Source: Taibaiella soli (GTDB taxonomy: Bacteria; Bacteroidota; Bacteroidia; Chitinophagales; Chitinophagaceae). Taken from it: 64,000 bases of DNA. The position numbers and the translations under genes were made by a program. The notes under the pieces were generated by a model, which saw only the letters and a list, made by a program, of their open reading frames with translations, had not been told where the DNA came from and ran no database searches. Shown here piece by piece: positions 1-8,183 of this stretch (the first letter of the stretch is position 1; the number at the start of each line of letters is the position of its first letter). Location of the stretch: the NCBI RefSeq assembly GCF_003236175.1, contig NZ_QKTW01000003.1, forward strand, positions 294,298 to 358,297, given 5' to 3'.

Positions 1-336
1 TTCTCGAAAGAAGCAGACAGCGCATTACTGATTCCCGTAAAAGCCACCAAGTTCACACTGATGGCAGATCCCGGAAGAGATTATAAAGTAGAGCCATTAA
101 AAGAAGCAGTAGAAAAAGGTGGTCATGAAAAAACAGTTTGGGTGCTGAATGGAAATGTGCTGCAGCAAAAGAAAATTACAACAGGACTGAATGATAACAC
201 GCATGTACAGGTTTTGAGTGGATTAAATAAAACGGATTCTGTAGTAACGGATATGAACGGTGGCAAAGCTCAGGCTACGACTCAGGGACAATCAGCCAGT
301 CCGTTTATGCCAAAATTCCCAAGCAGAAAAAAATGA
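1..336 (+). CDS. MacA/HlyD-type efflux periplasmic adaptor, C-terminal fragment
   Basis: This is the last 111 codons of a membrane-fusion (adaptor) protein whose start lies before the window. The frame is open from base 1, where it reads through a LLIPVKATKF segment typical of the beta-barrel/membrane-proximal domain of RND/ABC adaptors. It then follows the usual C-terminal pattern of a short beta-rich domain with V-L-x-G-L and a flexible charged tail. Such adaptors link an inner-membrane transporter to a TolC-like outer-membrane channel. The stop codon overlaps the ATG of the MacB-like ATPase by 4 bases, so the adaptor, ATPase and permease form one translationally coupled operon. The exact substrate cannot be told. 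The internal ATG at 61 is not the real start. Confidence 0.85.
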   Translation, partial: FSKEADSALLIPVKATKFTLMADPGRDYKVEPLKEAVEKGGHEKTVWVLNGNVLQQKKITTGLNDNTHVQVLSGLNKTDSVVTDMNGGKAQATTQGQSASPFMPKFPSRKK

Positions 337-1082
337 GTGATAAAATCCTTGAAATAGATGACCTCAAGCGTGAGTTTGTAATGGGCAGCGAAACAGTACG
401 CGCGCTCAAAGGTGTTTCTTTTGATGTGCTCAAAGGTGAGTTTGTAACCATCATGGGCAGCAGTGGTTCGGGTAAATCAACTTTATTGAATTTGCTGGGT
501 TGCCTGGACAAACAAACTTCCGGCGAATATTTTCTTGATGGTATTGATGTAAAAACGCTTGACCGGAATCAGCTGGCAAAACTGCGCAATTTTAAAATAG
601 GTTTTGTATTTCAGGCTTATAATTTATTGCCGCGGACATCTGCGCTGGAAAATGTAGAATTGCCACTTTTCTATAATTCAAAGATCTCCGGAAAAGAACG
701 CAGAGAACGTGCGCTGCATGCGCTGGAAGCAGTGAAGCTTGCGGACAGGCAACATCATACGCCCAGCCAGTTGTCGGGTGGACAGCAACAGAGGGTGGCC
801 ATCGCACGGGCATTGGTAAATGAGCCTGTAATGATTCTGGCCGATGAAGCAACCGGTAACCTGGATACGCGTACTTCTTACGAGATCATGGCATTAATGC
901 AGGAGTTGAATGAGAAAGACCAAAAAACAATCGTGTTTGTAACACACGAACCAGATATCGCGGCATTCAGCAGTCGTACCGTTTTTCTGCGTGATGGAAA
1001 AGTGGTAAAGGACTCACCGAATGCCAATAAAAAGAATGCTAAAGATGCTTTAGCTGCACTTCCTGTTTCCGATGACTATTAG
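333..1082 (+). CDS. MacB-type ABC transporter ATP-binding protein
   Basis: A 249-residue nucleotide-binding subunit of the LolD/MacB (FtsE-like) class. It has Walker [10 protein letters not shown] near residue 42, a Q-loop FQAYNLLPR, the signature [15 protein letters not shown] near 146 and Walker [14 protein letters not shown] followed by the H-loop FVTHEPD. It would energise the FtsX-fold permease encoded 11 bases downstream, together with the adaptor encoded just upstream. This set is a mechanotransmission-type efflux or export pump rather than a classical importer. The start overlaps the adaptor stop (ATGA), which fixes the start codon. The C-terminal 25 residues are polar and lysine-rich and lie outside the conserved ATPase fold. 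Substrate unknown. Confidence 0.93.
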   Translation: MSDKILEIDDLKREFVMGSETVRALKGVSFDVLKGEFVTIMGSSGSGKSTLLNLLGCLDKQTSGEYFLDGIDVKTLDRNQLAKLRNFKIGFVFQAYNLLPRTSALENVELPLFYNSKISGKERRERALHALEAVKLADRQHHTPSQLSGGQQQRVAIARALVNEPVMILADEATGNLDTRTSYEIMALMQELNEKDQKTIVFVTHEPDIAAFSSRTVFLRDGKVVKDSPNANKKNAKDALAALPVSDDY

Positions 1083-1093
1083 AAATTGACGCG

Positions 1094-2323
1094 ATGAACA
1101 TTTTCAACCTCATAAAAATTGCTTTAAAAGCCTTGCTGAGAAATAAGCTGCGTGCGCTGCTTACCATGCTTGGTATTATTATCGGAGTAGGTGCGGTAAT
1201 CACCATGATGTCGATCGGACAAGGATCCAAAGACAGTATTCAGTCTTCCCTGTCGGCAATGGGCACCAATATGATCACCATTATGCCCTACAATAATCTG
1301 CCCGGCGGCGGCGGTGGTGTGCGTCTGGGCGCGTCTTCCATACAAAGTCTTACGATTGCCGATGTAGAAAAATTGAAACGCGATGTGACTGATGCCACTG
1401 AATTTTCGCCGGCGGCTTCGGCATCCGGGCAGGCAATTAAAGGTACCGCCAACTGGCCGACAACGATTCAGGGCGTGGCGCCTTCTTATCTTGATATTCG
1501 TAAACTTTCTGTCAATTCAGGCATTGAGTTTTCAGACAACGATGTACGGACTTCTGCAAAAGTTTGTTTGCTGGGACAAACAGTGGTGAATAATCTGTTC
1601 GGTCCTAATGTGGATCCTATCGGGCAGATCATCCGCTTCAATAAAATTCCCCTGCAAGTAATCGGCGTATTGTCGCCAAAGGGTTACAATACCTTTGGTC
1701 AGGATCAGGATGATATTATTATTGCACCTTACACAACTGTGCAAAAGCGCATTCTGGCTACTATTTATTTTCACGCTATTTATGCATCGGCACGAACTGA
1801 ATCAGTTTCGGATCTGGCTTCTGAGGAAATTTCCAAATCGTTACGTGAAAGCCATCGTTTACGCGAAGGTCAGGATGATGACTTTGTGGTGCGCACGCAG
1901 GCAGATCTTATTAAAACGCTGAGTTCAACGAGTGGTATGCTTTCGGTTTTACTGACAGCAGTAGCTGGTATTTCTTTGCTGATTGGCGGTATCGGAATTA
2001 TGAACATTATGTACGTATCCGTAACGGAACGCACACGCGAAATCGGGCTGCGTATGTCGATTGGCGCACGTGGCATTGATATCATGTCTCAATTCCTGAT
2101 TGAGGCTATTCTGATCAGTATTACGGGTGGCTTGATTGGTGTGATACTCGGCATCGCTGCATCGATTTTTATTTCATCGTTCCTGCACTGGCCGGTTATT
2201 ATTTCGGAAACGTCTATTGTTATTTCCTTTCTTGTCTGCGCATTGACTGGTGTGTTCTTCGGTTATTATCCCGCACAAAAAGCAGCTAGATTAGATCCGA
2301 TCGAGGCATTGCGGTATGAATAA
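1094..2323 (+). CDS. MacB-like FtsX-family ABC permease
   Basis: A 409-residue permease with the topology of the MacB membrane domain without a fused ATPase. It has a first transmembrane helix at about residues 20-42 (LTMLGIIIGVGAVITM), a large periplasmic domain at about 45-280 (including a glycine-rich run near residue 70), then three C-terminal helices. The FtsX core motif around YVSVTERTREIGLR at about 310 and the ending ARLDPIEALRYE are hallmarks of this family. It follows the ATPase gene by 11 bases and is the last gene of the operon, with a strong terminator about 70 bases downstream. Role: inner-membrane part of a MacAB-TolC-like pump, substrate unknown. Confidence 0.93.
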   Translation: MNIFNLIKIALKALLRNKLRALLTMLGIIIGVGAVITMMSIGQGSKDSIQSSLSAMGTNMITIMPYNNLPGGGGGVRLGASSIQSLTIADVEKLKRDVTDATEFSPAASASGQAIKGTANWPTTIQGVAPSYLDIRKLSVNSGIEFSDNDVRTSAKVCLLGQTVVNNLFGPNVDPIGQIIRFNKIPLQVIGVLSPKGYNTFGQDQDDIIIAPYTTVQKRILATIYFHAIYASARTESVSDLASEEISKSLRESHRLREGQDDDFVVRTQADLIKTLSSTSGMLSVLLTAVAGISLLIGGIGIMNIMYVSVTERTREIGLRMSIGARGIDIMSQFLIEAILISITGGLIGVILGIAASIFISSFLHWPVIISETSIVISFLVCALTGVFFGYYPAQKAARLDPIEALRYE

Positions 2324-2394
2324 GTTAAGAAGTCGAAAACAATTGATTGGAAGTGATGAATTAAAAGGAATGTATCTCTGCGAACAAAGAAACG

Positions 2395-2421
2395 GCACCG
2401 TCTCACAATACGAGACGGTGC
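2395..2421 (+). terminator. Rho-independent terminator of the MacAB-like operon
   Basis: A perfect 10-bp stem (GCACCGTCTC / GAGACGGTGC) with a 7-base loop, followed by TGTTTTGTTCTT, 71 bases after the permease stop codon. Confidence 0.85.
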
Positions 2422-2787
2422 TGTTTTGTTCTTAATAAAACAATTGGACATTTTTTATCACAACACTTAATTCCACCCGAAAATGAAACTTGTTTTTTTG
2501 ATGATCCGGTGTGTGGAGATAAATTATTAGCATATCAAATAAATCTATTTTTTAGGAAAATCCCCACCTCCTAGTTAGATGACGCAATGCGGCTTTGATA
2601 TCCATTTCAACCGTTCTAAAAGTCTTTTTTATTCTGATGTGCTCCTGTACGTTTGCAAACGAATAACATTTGCGGCATCATTTTACGTCAAGCAATTGCA
2701 ATTACCTCAAAAGCCCCACACGCTGTCAAATTTTGTTTAATAAAATTTCAGGGCTTTCGGCTCATTTTTTAATAACAAGCTAGTATT
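2422..2787. other. AT-rich intergenic region, no gene seen
   Basis: About 370 bases between the MacB operon terminator and the first ricin-fold lipoprotein. No convincing ORF or RNA was found. The last 60 bases are AT-rich and contain AAATTTTGTTTAATAAAATTT, which can form a small hairpin and resembles a weak -7 element for the downstream lipoprotein gene. Confidence 0.5.
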
Positions 2788-3468
2788 ATGAGAAAACAGA
2801 AAAATCTGTTGAAAATTGCATTGCTTGCGTCTATTTCTTTATCCATCGTTTCCTGTAACAAAGGAGATCGAATGGCGACAGACAGTCAAGTAAAAAATCC
2901 GAAAAATGTAAAAGGTGCCACCGCCAGGGTTGGTGCGACAACAGGCATAAGCGTGTTGCCACAATCTGGTGTGCAGGACCAGTATTACATTGTTTCCAAA
3001 GTATCGAACAGAGCGCTTACCAATCCGGGTTCAATCGGCGTGCAAATGCTGCAGACGGAGCTGGTGTCTCCTGGTACAGTGCCTTCATCAAATGCGGATC
3101 TCACAATCGCTTATTATGGCAATGTAACTAATCCTGCGAATTTCGATCCTGGCAGCTATACGGCCTACAGAATTCAATGGGGCAGCATGAATCCAAATAC
3201 ACTTACTAATAGTTTCTGGGACGTATTGTCTAGCTGGCAGGATGGTAGCAGCGCAGTTGTATGGTCGAGGATTGATCAGGATAGTCAGCTATTTGTTTTT
3301 CAAAGAACTGGCGCTGCCGATAGCAGCGTGTATATCCGCAATTTGTTCTCAGGGAAATATCTGCAGATCAGAGGAACGCAGGATGTAAATATCACTTCTG
3401 GCGCTGTTGTGGAACAGTGGAGCTATTCGGGAAATCCAAATCAGAAGTTTTTTATTAACGTGAGATAG
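2788..3468 (+). CDS. RICIN-domain (beta-trefoil) lipoprotein, copy 1
   Basis: A 226-residue exported lipoprotein. It has a basic N-terminus, a hydrophobic stretch and the lipobox SIVSC with Cys23 as the lipidation site. The rest looks like a ricin-type beta-trefoil lectin fold: YYIVSKVSNRALT near 70, then later SGKYLQI plus a VEQW...NPNQKF block near 195-220, matching the QxW/QxF repeats of the fold. Carbohydrate or surface ligand binding is the family expectation; no catalytic residues are visible. The next gene downstream is a close paralogue with a nearly identical N-terminus, so the pair arose by tandem duplication. The lack of D-Q-K after the lipid Cys gives no retention hint; outer-membrane placement is possible but not shown. 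Confidence 0.75.
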   Translation: MRKQKNLLKIALLASISLSIVSCNKGDRMATDSQVKNPKNVKGATARVGATTGISVLPQSGVQDQYYIVSKVSNRALTNPGSIGVQMLQTELVSPGTVPSSNADLTIAYYGNVTNPANFDPGSYTAYRIQWGSMNPNTLTNSFWDVLSSWQDGSSAVVWSRIDQDSQLFVFQRTGAADSSVYIRNLFSGKYLQIRGTQDVNITSGAVVEQWSYSGNPNQKFFINVR

Positions 3469-3594
3469 GGATAACCTCGTTGTTTTTAACGGTATGAAAC
3501 AACCTCTTTTTGCGAAGTGGTTGGAAGCGGCATGCGCAATTTAAACCGTCTATATTTTATCCAATATTAAAGCTTACGTAACAAAGATCAGATT

Positions 3595-4281
3595 ATGAGA
3601 AAACATAAAAATTTGTTGAAAATTGCATTGCTTGCGTCTGTTGGCCTTTTTATAATCTCTTGTAACAAGGGAGATCGAATGGGGACGGATAATCAGGGAG
3701 AGAAAAATGGAGACACCAAACGGTCAATCGCTGTAGGTGGTGTGTACTCTGGTATGAGTTTATTGCCACAGTCGGGACTGGCAGACGGGTTTTATATCGT
3801 TTCAAAGTTGTCTAACAAAGCGATTACCATTGTACCTGAAGGGGTTCAATTGCAGCAAACTGAGTTGACATGGCCGGGTAATGAACCATCATCTGACGCA
3901 GATCTGACAATTGTTTATTCGGGTTCGGTGACTAATCCTGCAAATTTTGCGGCGGGTACTTACAATACCTATAGAATTCAGTGGGGTAGTATCAGTCCGA
4001 GTACTTTAATTAATGAGTTCTGGAGTTTACAAGGCACGGCAGCTACATGGGGGATGCCAATTGTGTCTATGCCAAGCGCGGAGCTGGATAATCAAAGATT
4101 TATCATTCAGCCAACAGGGAATGCAGATACCAGTATATACATTCGCATCCTTAATACCGGTAGATATGTGCAGATTGCAGGCGGTTCAGACGTAAATACC
4201 ACCGTAGGCGCCAAAGTAGAACAAAGTGATTTCTCAGGAGACTTAAATCAGAAGTTTTTTGTCAAAAAGAGAGCATACTAA
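3595..4281 (+). CDS. RICIN-domain (beta-trefoil) lipoprotein, copy 2
   Basis: A 228-residue paralogue of the preceding gene. The first ten residues differ by one (MRKHKNLLKI versus MRKQKNLLKI) and the lipobox FIISC places the lipid on Cys23. The conserved stretches include LLPQSGL, YIVSKLSNKAIT, TVYRIQWGS-like segments and the last trefoil block TGRYVQIAGG...NQKFFVKK. The two proteins diverge most in the middle (about residues 140-165), where copy 2 has a GMPIVSMPS insertion-like segment, suggesting ligand-site divergence. The 126-base spacer has no terminator, so both may share a transcript that ends at the strong terminator just after this gene. Function inferred as surface carbohydrate binding only. 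Confidence 0.75.
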   Translation: MRKHKNLLKIALLASVGLFIISCNKGDRMGTDNQGEKNGDTKRSIAVGGVYSGMSLLPQSGLADGFYIVSKLSNKAITIVPEGVQLQQTELTWPGNEPSSDADLTIVYSGSVTNPANFAAGTYNTYRIQWGSISPSTLINEFWSLQGTAATWGMPIVSMPSAELDNQRFIIQPTGNADTSIYIRILNTGRYVQIAGGSDVNTTVGAKVEQSDFSGDLNQKFFVKKRAY

Positions 4282-4296
4282 ACCAAGGTATTTAAA

Positions 4297-4321
4297 GACT
4301 GGCTCAGAACCTGAGCCAGTC
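4297..4321 (+). terminator. Terminator after the ricin lipoprotein pair
   Basis: An 11-bp perfect stem (GACTGGCTCAG / CTGAGCCAGTC) with a 3-base loop, followed by TTTTTATT. It lies in the convergent gap with the S1/P1 nuclease gene. Confidence 0.88.
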
Positions 4322-4359
4322 TTTTTATTGCTATAAATGTGTGCCGAAATTCGGTTTCA

Positions 4360-5478
4360 TTAGTGATCTGAGAATTTGATCTGCTCCGGTTTAGATACAA
4401 CGATCTCCGCTTTGCCTTTATATTCCTTCACTTTCCCGGTGATGCAGATATTTTTCCCGTCGAGATATTCTTCCGGTTTGTAAGAAAACAGACCACGGTC
4501 GCTGCCGAAGATGACGACTGTAAACCGACTATTTGGATAAGCTGCACCAATATTTAATAACGTGGGTGTACCGTTTGATTTTTCGAGAAATTTCCCGCCA
4601 AATACTTTGCCACATACAGTGACCTCTTGCCCGATATGTTGCATCGCTTCTTCCGCGGAAATATTGCTTCCCGGAGCAACAACCTGTGTATTTTGTTGTA
4701 CCGCTGCTGCATCGCTGAATAATATTTCCAGCACAGCGCCCAAACGTAAACCCGCTTGCAGCAAGCGTTTTTCAATGATGGTTTTATTGCGTGTACAATA
4801 GGCTTCATCGATAGCGTTGTTCTGAAAATTATAGACATCACCGAGTAGTGCACGTGATTCATTCATCCAGCGCACCACATCAATTGTTTTCATTTTTGCA
4901 ATTTCCTCTGCTGACATTGTTTGGTACAATTTCTCGACGTCTGCTGTTGCAATTTTTTGTTGCTGAATGATTTCATCATCCCAAACCCAGTGCAGGTTTG
5001 ATGGCTTTGAAAGAAAGGTTACTTCCACATTGTTGCCGCCATGATCTGCGCCATAACCTGCATGCAATGGTTGGTGTAAGTCGCCGATCAGGTGAAAAAG
5101 TTCCATTACGTCTGTCTTTGCTTGTTCGCTGCAGATGGTCTTTTTGTGCTTTAGTTCGTTGATCGCAATAGTGATTTGGTTGACCACATTTTCATCGTTG
5201 TTTGGAACATAGTCTTTTCCTTTTTCCACGTTGACATAATGCCATGGTTTCATGAAATCATAATCGTGATTGGATCGCATTTCGTCCATCCATACACTGG
5301 CTTCGTCCGGAGTAGTAGTTCCCAGACAATTTTGTACTTTTTGTTTTACAGATTCTGAAATATGCGCCATTGCAATTTCCGCAACAATCTGGTGGCCGGT
5401 TTTTCCCCATGCAAAAAGATATTGAGGAAACAGGAATGTAGCCGCACATGCAGCCCATAATAACAGTGATTTTTTCAC
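4360..5478 (-). CDS. S1/P1-type zinc nuclease with a C-terminal OB-like domain
   Basis: A 372-residue secreted nuclease. The signal peptide ends LFA before Trp24; S1/P1 enzymes use the mature N-terminal Trp as a zinc ligand, and WGKTGH at 24-29 fits this exactly. Further zinc ligands lie in HLIGDLHQPLHAG and in the DHGGNNV segment. Family role: single-strand or non-specific 3'-nucleotidase/nuclease in the periplasm or outside, often for phosphate or nucleotide scavenging. The classical family ends near residue 265. Here an extra roughly 100 residues follow (ISAEEAMQHIGQEV to the end), with TVCGKV, NSRFTVVIFG and ICITGKVKEYKGKAEIV. This pattern resembles the OB-fold domains found next to nucleases such as YhcR. 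Nucleic-acid binding by that tail is inference. Confidence 0.9.
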   Translation of the reverse strand: MKKSLLLWAACAATFLFPQYLFAWGKTGHQIVAEIAMAHISESVKQKVQNCLGTTTPDEASVWMDEMRSNHDYDFMKPWHYVNVEKGKDYVPNNDENVVNQITIAINELKHKKTICSEQAKTDVMELFHLIGDLHQPLHAGYGADHGGNNVEVTFLSKPSNLHWVWDDEIIQQQKIATADVEKLYQTMSAEEIAKMKTIDVVRWMNESRALLGDVYNFQNNAIDEAYCTRNKTIIEKRLLQAGLRLGAVLEILFSDAAAVQQNTQVVAPGSNISAEEAMQHIGQEVTVCGKVFGGKFLEKSNGTPTLLNIGAAYPNSRFTVVIFGSDRGLFSYKPEEYLDGKNICITGKVKEYKGKAEIVVSKPEQIKFSDH

Positions 5479-5804
5479 GACAGAAAAGAATTATTTATAA
5501 ACTAAAAATGGTTTGCCCTGGAAGCAAAGGAAGGGACAATAACCGCCTCTACGGCTGGGAATGGGGAGAAATAACCTAATTATAATATGGGTGAAAGCTA
5601 ATGGTTTAAGGTATAATGCTTTTTTGAAATGTGGATAATGTGTTTGATGTGATTAATGTGCTTGTGTTTTTGTAGATGTTTAATATGCCTAATGTCTTTG
5701 ATGTCGAATGTTTTTGATGTGCTTTTTTTAAATTTGAAAACAGGAGCCAGCTTTAGGCTTTGGGCGTTGAGCTTTCAGCTTTTTTCACCATTTTTGCAGG
5801 CTCT
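5479..5804. other. Divergent intergenic region with degenerate short repeats
   Basis: About 326 bases between the nuclease start and the YycJ-like gene. Bases about 5630-5720 hold degenerate copies of (A)ATGTG-T-TTTGATGTG. Bases 5742-5780 hold an AGGAGCCAGCTTTAGGCTTTG-type block that recurs near 17381. No ORF is supported. CATTTTTG at 5789-5796 resembles a -7 box for the next gene. Confidence 0.55.
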
Positions 5805-6662
5805 ATGTCACTTTATATCGCATCGCTTAACTCAGGTAGTAACGGGAATTGCTATTATATCGGCAACGACCGTGAAGCGGTGTTTATTGATGCTGGTATC
5901 TCTTGCCGGGAGACAGAGTTGCGTATGAAACAGCTTGGTCTTTCAATGGACAAAGTGAAGGCAATTTTTGTGTCGCATGAACATTCGGATCATATTTCTG
6001 GTATTCCGACGTTGGTAAAGAAATACGGCATCCCGGTGTATATCACGAAAGAAACTTTGCGCAGCCGTAAATTATACCTGGATAAAAAGTTGATTCTTTT
6101 TTTTGAGACAGATGAAATAATAACCATCGGCGGATTATCGATCAAGTCGTTTTCAAAAGCACATGATGCAGCCGATCCGCATAGTTTTACGGTTTCGGGA
6201 AATGATGTGACGATTGGTGTGTTTACGGATATCGGTGTGCCTTGTCAGAATCTGGCGACACATTTTCAACGGTGTCATGCTGCATTTTTAGAGTCTAACT
6301 ATGACGAAGAAATGCTGGCGAATGGTCGTTATCCTTACTTCCTGAAAAGCCGCATTACCAATGGTAAAGGGCATTTGTCGAACACACAGGCGAGAGAAGT
6401 GTTTGTGCAAAACCGTCCATCGTTTATGTCACATTTATTGTTGTCGCATCTTTCTCATGACAACAATAATCCGGAACTGGTATTGAATCTTTTTAATGAA
6501 GTGGCTCCGGATATGCACGTAGTGGTTGCATCCAGACACGAAGCATCGCCTGTATTTCATATTAGCCCTTATCCCCAGTCTTTTTTGACTGTTGCAAAGA
6601 AGGAGCGTCTCAGCACGAGTGCCGGTGATGTGCAGCTTTCTTTGTTTATCCCCGGCACCTAA
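5805..6662 (+). CDS. YycJ/WalJ-like metallo-beta-lactamase-fold hydrolase
   Basis: A 285-residue MBL-fold protein starting MSLYIASLNSGSNGNCYYIG, the usual N-terminus of the YycJ (WalJ) family. The metal motif SHEHSDH gives His58, His60, Asp62 and His63, with further ligands in FTDIG, LLSHLSHDN and VVASRH regions. YycJ-type proteins are predicted nucleases acting on DNA or RNA intermediates; the exact reaction here is unknown. An upstream TTG at 5760 would add 15 residues, but it lies inside a dispersed repeat and before a -7-like box, so the ATG at 5805 is preferred. The gene is monocistronic, convergent with a T9SS protein gene. Confidence 0.9.
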   Translation: MSLYIASLNSGSNGNCYYIGNDREAVFIDAGISCRETELRMKQLGLSMDKVKAIFVSHEHSDHISGIPTLVKKYGIPVYITKETLRSRKLYLDKKLILFFETDEIITIGGLSIKSFSKAHDAADPHSFTVSGNDVTIGVFTDIGVPCQNLATHFQRCHAAFLESNYDEEMLANGRYPYFLKSRITNGKGHLSNTQAREVFVQNRPSFMSHLLLSHLSHDNNNPELVLNLFNEVAPDMHVVVASRHEASPVFHISPYPQSFLTVAKKERLSTSAGDVQLSLFIPGT

Positions 6663-6681
6663 CGGATTCCCCTTTCGGGAG

Positions 6682-8160
6682 CTATGGGTGTACAATTTCT
6701 ATTTTCTGGTAACTCATTTCGCTGCCATTGTTCATCGTCAGCATATAAAGACCAGCAGCAAGTGCGCTTACATCAATTTTGTTTTTCGATGAAGTAATTT
6801 CTTGTTGCAACATGGTACGACCGGTAATATCACTGATGCAGCATTTTATGTGTTGCAGATTAGCAGGTAACGCGAAATGGATTTCATTATTAGCCGGGTT
6901 AGGGTAGATGCTGATCGCTGCATTGACCTGGTTGATTGCAGCTACACCCGTTGGATTATAAGTTCCGTACGACTGGCCGTTTTTGCGTGCGTAAGTCATG
7001 AGATATTTCCATCCTTGCCCTCCGGATCCGACGCCGTAACAACCTTCACGATCAAGATCGCCAATGCCGTTTAAGGCTTGTATAATATGGTAACATGGTT
7101 CAAAGGTGACCACGACATAACCATTTGCCGTAGGTGTTATGTTAGTCGCATCGAATTGGTAGCTACTATTGGAATAGCCATAAAAATCTTTCACCGGATA
7201 GTAGTGAATGAAATTAGTTTTATCATGCTCCGGAATATGATAAGTTGCGAGATCGTAGTTCTGGTATAGATACTGTATCTGTGAATGCGTTATCGAAGAA
7301 GCACCGCCGTTAGCGTTATATTGATAAATGGTTTCGTCGATGTTTATCTGAATACCGCCTGTGGTATGGTTTACGCTGGTTACAGAATCGGAGAAAAATT
7401 CAACCTTGTTGCCAAATACAGTGTACTCGTACTGGAAAAGATCGCCCGCATAAACATCGTAGATGCCCGCGATGGTTGGTCGTCGGTAGTTGGTATACCC
7501 GAAAGCAATACCAGGATTGCTGGTAGGATAGGTGTATGGATTTTCACCGGAAGTTTCGGCATAGAGATCGCCAAACCAGCCGAGCTGACGAAATGGAAAC
7601 ATATAGAGGTTTATCACTTTTGCGAAGCCGTGATTTTTACTGAGCCATATTTCCTGGTCATTCAGTGAATCAGTTGTATTAACCGTTCCGTTGTTATAGG
7701 CCGTGATGCGTATTTTCTTGATGCTGTCTAAAACGCCCGAGAACGAAAATGTATCGGCGGCATAAATCGTAGCCGTATAAGAGTAGCTTGAAGTATCATC
7801 GTACAAGGTCCAACTATCGCCTGCAATGCCTTTTGTTTTAATTACAAGGGTGTCGCCCCAGTAAGAATCAAAAAGCCAGGTGCCATCGCTTTGTGCGATT
7901 ACATTTTTGCCCAGCCAGCTGCCGCCGTTGCTGTCCAGTATCTGATTTTGGTCGTAGTGGCCTCTTAAGGTCCGGAAAGGGTGGTATATTAAATCAGTGC
8001 CTACTGTCGTTACACTATCTATCGTGATTGCGCGCAAATAGTTATTGCTGTTGATAAAATAGGATGTATCGCCGGGGATCAGGCAGCGGTAAGGTGTTTG
8101 TGCGTTTGACTGCAGGAAGAATACGCAAAAGCAAAGTGTAAATAGATGTTTAAGGTTCAT
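6682..8160 (-). CDS. T9SS type A sorting domain protein, paralogue A
   Basis: A 492-residue secreted protein with the Sec signal MNLKHLFTLCFCVFFLQSNA before QTPYRCL. The last 75 residues (SIYPNPANNEIHF, then DITGRTMLQQE, SALAAGLYMLTM and a KIEIV end) form a type IX secretion C-terminal domain, so it is exported across the outer membrane and probably attached to the surface. The body is beta-rich with repeated SYTATIYAADTFSFSG-type strands. I recognise no enzymatic domain. It has a close paralogue 23 bases upstream on the same strand, which fits a tandem duplication and probably one transcript. Identity is highest in the N-terminal third and the sorting domain, lower in the middle. Confidence 0.85.
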   Translation of the reverse strand: MNLKHLFTLCFCVFFLQSNAQTPYRCLIPGDTSYFINSNNYLRAITIDSVTTVGTDLIYHPFRTLRGHYDQNQILDSNGGSWLGKNVIAQSDGTWLFDSYWGDTLVIKTKGIAGDSWTLYDDTSSYSYTATIYAADTFSFSGVLDSIKKIRITAYNNGTVNTTDSLNDQEIWLSKNHGFAKVINLYMFPFRQLGWFGDLYAETSGENPYTYPTSNPGIAFGYTNYRRPTIAGIYDVYAGDLFQYEYTVFGNKVEFFSDSVTSVNHTTGGIQINIDETIYQYNANGGASSITHSQIQYLYQNYDLATYHIPEHDKTNFIHYYPVKDFYGYSNSSYQFDATNITPTANGYVVVTFEPCYHIIQALNGIGDLDREGCYGVGSGGQGWKYLMTYARKNGQSYGTYNPTGVAAINQVNAAISIYPNPANNEIHFALPANLQHIKCCISDITGRTMLQQEITSSKNKIDVSALAAGLYMLTMNNGSEMSYQKIEIVHP

Positions 8161-8183
8161 ACTGTTGGTTTTTAAATCGCTTA

